In this document: in pieces, positions 62,772-64,000 of the stretch
Layout: each line of letters begins with the position of its first letter
Numbering within the stretch: the first letter of the stretch is position 1
Assembly (NCBI RefSeq): GCF_002843315.1
Contig: NZ_MVDD01000004.1
Location: 1 to 64,000 of the forward strand
Reading direction: 5' to 3'
Source: Labilibaculum filiforme
GTDB lineage: Bacteria > Bacteroidota > Bacteroidia > Bacteroidales > Marinifilaceae
DNA length: 64,000 nt
The notes under the pieces: generated by a model
What the model saw: only the letters and a program-made list of their open reading frames with translations
Database searches by the model: none
Told to the model about the DNA's origin: nothing
Position numbers and translations under genes: made by a program

Positions 62772-64000
62772 ATGAGAACAAGAAGTGATTGGCGAGTATT
62801 GTTATTATTTATGGTAGGTATCCTAAGTACGTTTTTAGCCACATTCTTTATTAAATTAGATATTGATAAAATTAACGAAACAGAATTTGGTTTTGAGTGT
62901 AAGGAAATTTCAAATAGAACAGATCTGCGACTACATGCTCATGCCCGATTGTTACAAAGTGGGGTTGCTTTTTGGAGCGCTTCCGATATGGTAGAGCGTG
63001 ACGATTGGCGCGAATTTGTAACAAAATCTAAAATTAAGGAGGATTTACCTGGAATTTTAGGCACTGGATTTTCAAAACTAATTCGGTCGAAAGATCTGGA
63101 AGAACATTGCAAACAAGTTAGAAATACAGGCTTCCCCGATTACAAAGTTTGGCCTGAACAAAAAAGAGATACTTATACCTCCATTGTTCTATTGGAACCA
63201 TTCAACGAACAAAATTTACGTGCTTTTGGTTACGATATGATGACCGAACCTGTGCGCAGAAACGCAATGGAACGAGCTCGTGATGAAGATATCGCTGCTC
63301 TTTCGGGAAAAGTACTGTTGGTACAGGAAACGGATACGGATGTTCAGGCAGGAAACCTTATGTATGTTCCAGTCTATAAAAAAGGAATGCCAACCACCAA
63401 TTTGAAAGAGCGTCGAGCGGCTATTATTGGCTGGATATATAGCCCTTATCGTATGAACGACCTAGTTCGGGGGATATTAGACGATTGGGATTTTAAAAAG
63501 GAGGAAAGAACACTACATCTAAGCATTTACGATGGATTGGATTGTAACAGTAGATCGCTCCTATTCGCGTCTGCCGATACAAAAACCTTACAAGACTCAA
63601 CAGAAATACGTTTCACCTCCAAATCAATCATCAACTTTAACGGTCATAACTGGAGTTTGATATTTGCTCAAGAAAAAGGGAATGTATTTACGGATTACAT
63701 TGCGGCGTGGACCGTTTTTTTTGGGGGAATAGTTATTAGTATTCTCTTACTTTTCCTTGCTAGATCCTTAATTGACACAAAATACCAAGCGCAAAAAATA
63801 GCGGAAAGTCTAACCTTTGAGTTAAAGGAAAACGAAAGACAGCTAAATCAATCACAAAAAATAGCCAACTTAGGACGCTACTCTTTAGATATTCTTTCGG
63901 GACATTGGTCCAGCTCAAAAGTACTTGATGGAATTCTTGGCATTGAACCAAAAGAAAGTCATTCTGTTGATGTATGGCTAGATCTTTTGCATGCCGATCA
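62772..64000 (+). CDS. CHASE-domain sensor protein, probably a hybrid or sensory histidine kinase (partial)
   Basis: 409 codons to the window edge; the 3' part is missing. First membrane helix at about 8-27, extracytoplasmic CHASE domain (about 45-260, with GTGFSKLI and a later RAAIIGWIYSPYRM), second helix at about 318-340 (WTVFFGGIVISILLLFL). A linker coil (KIAESLTFELKENERQLNQ) and the start of a PAS domain (ANLGRYSLDILSGHWSSS) follow. CHASE domains bind small periplasmic ligands. A kinase or cyclase output domain should follow; the PAS lead-in fits a histidine kinase best. Confidence 0.85.
   Translation, partial: MRTRSDWRVLLLFMVGILSTFLATFFIKLDIDKINETEFGFECKEISNRTDLRLHAHARLLQSGVAFWSASDMVERDDWREFVTKSKIKEDLPGILGTGFSKLIRSKDLEEHCKQVRNTGFPDYKVWPEQKRDTYTSIVLLEPFNEQNLRAFGYDMMTEPVRRNAMERARDEDIAALSGKVLLVQETDTDVQAGNLMYVPVYKKGMPTTNLKERRAAIIGWIYSPYRMNDLVRGILDDWDFKKEERTLHLSIYDGLDCNSRSLLFASADTKTLQDSTEIRFTSKSIINFNGHNWSLIFAQEKGNVFTDYIAAWTVFFGGIVISILLLFLARSLIDTKYQAQKIAESLTFELKENERQLNQSQKIANLGRYSLDILSGHWSSSKVLDGILGIEPKESHSVDVWLDLLHAD

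Overview
The window is a chromosomal segment of a member of the Bacteroidota. The evidence is a gingipain-type C25 protease with a type IX secretion (T9SS) C-terminal sorting domain, promoter boxes matching the Bacteroidota -7 consensus TAnnTTTG, low G+C, absence of obvious Shine-Dalgarno sites, and mobile-element genes typical of the phylum (BT4734/VirE_N-DUF3987, DUF6943-like). A marine Bacteroidales/Marinilabiliales relative is my guess; the genus cannot be fixed from sequence reading alone.

Layout. 1-5.8 kb: a giant secreted protein with 12 almost identical 89-residue repeats, cut short by a stop at a sharp break in repeat homology. 5.8-7 kb: decayed DNA with an ABC-permease remnant. 7-10.5 kb: a thioesterase and the C25 protease. 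11.2-22.8 kb: one long minus-strand arginine/carbamoyl-phosphate operon, read in the order GNAT acyltransferase-argG-argC-argD-argB-argE-argH-carA-carB. argF is not in it. Its 5' leader (22.84-23.48 kb) is the most striking find: four consecutive short ORFs, each with an Arg-Arg or Arg-Arg-Arg run. The first three are each followed by a clear intrinsic terminator, and the fourth contains two weaker terminator-like elements. It looks like a four-step cascade of ribosome-mediated attenuators sensing charged tRNA-Arg. 24.4-30.5 kb: gltBD (glutamate synthase). 30.8-32.5 kb: an orphan curlin-repeat amyloid protein. 33-39 kb: housekeeping and unknown genes (DUF6155-like, nitronate monooxygenase-like, tRNA-Leu(UAG), NhaA, YqaA-like membrane protein). 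39.1-40.5 kb: mnmE.

40.46-59.94 kb is an integrated genomic island of about 19.5 kb inserted at the 3' end of mnmE. Both ends carry an 18-bp core that encodes the MnmE C-terminus Phe-Cys-Ile-Gly-Lys-stop. The two copies differ only at three synonymous third positions, and the right copy is followed by what looks like the original mnmE terminator. The island carries a tyrosine integrase, small HTH proteins, a primase/helicase-like DUF3987 protein, and an XRE regulator whose promoter overlaps a perfect palindrome. These are followed by a type I restriction-modification operon (hsdM-unknown-unknown-hsdS-hsdR) with two extra genes joined by 1-nt overlaps. Next comes a likely accessory defence module: a class III nucleotide-cyclase-like protein, a beta/sce7725-like protein and a convergent sce7726-like PD-(D/E)XK protein. 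The island ends with a gene-poor stretch containing an iterated octamer and a large inverted repeat, a DUF6943-like gene, an unknown 267-aa gene and a thermonuclease-family gene. I see no relaxase or type IV secretion genes.

60-64 kb returns to chromosomal DNA: a truncated XRE gene, a lipoprotein, a possible PD-(D/E)XK protein and the start of a CHASE-domain sensor kinase that runs off the window.
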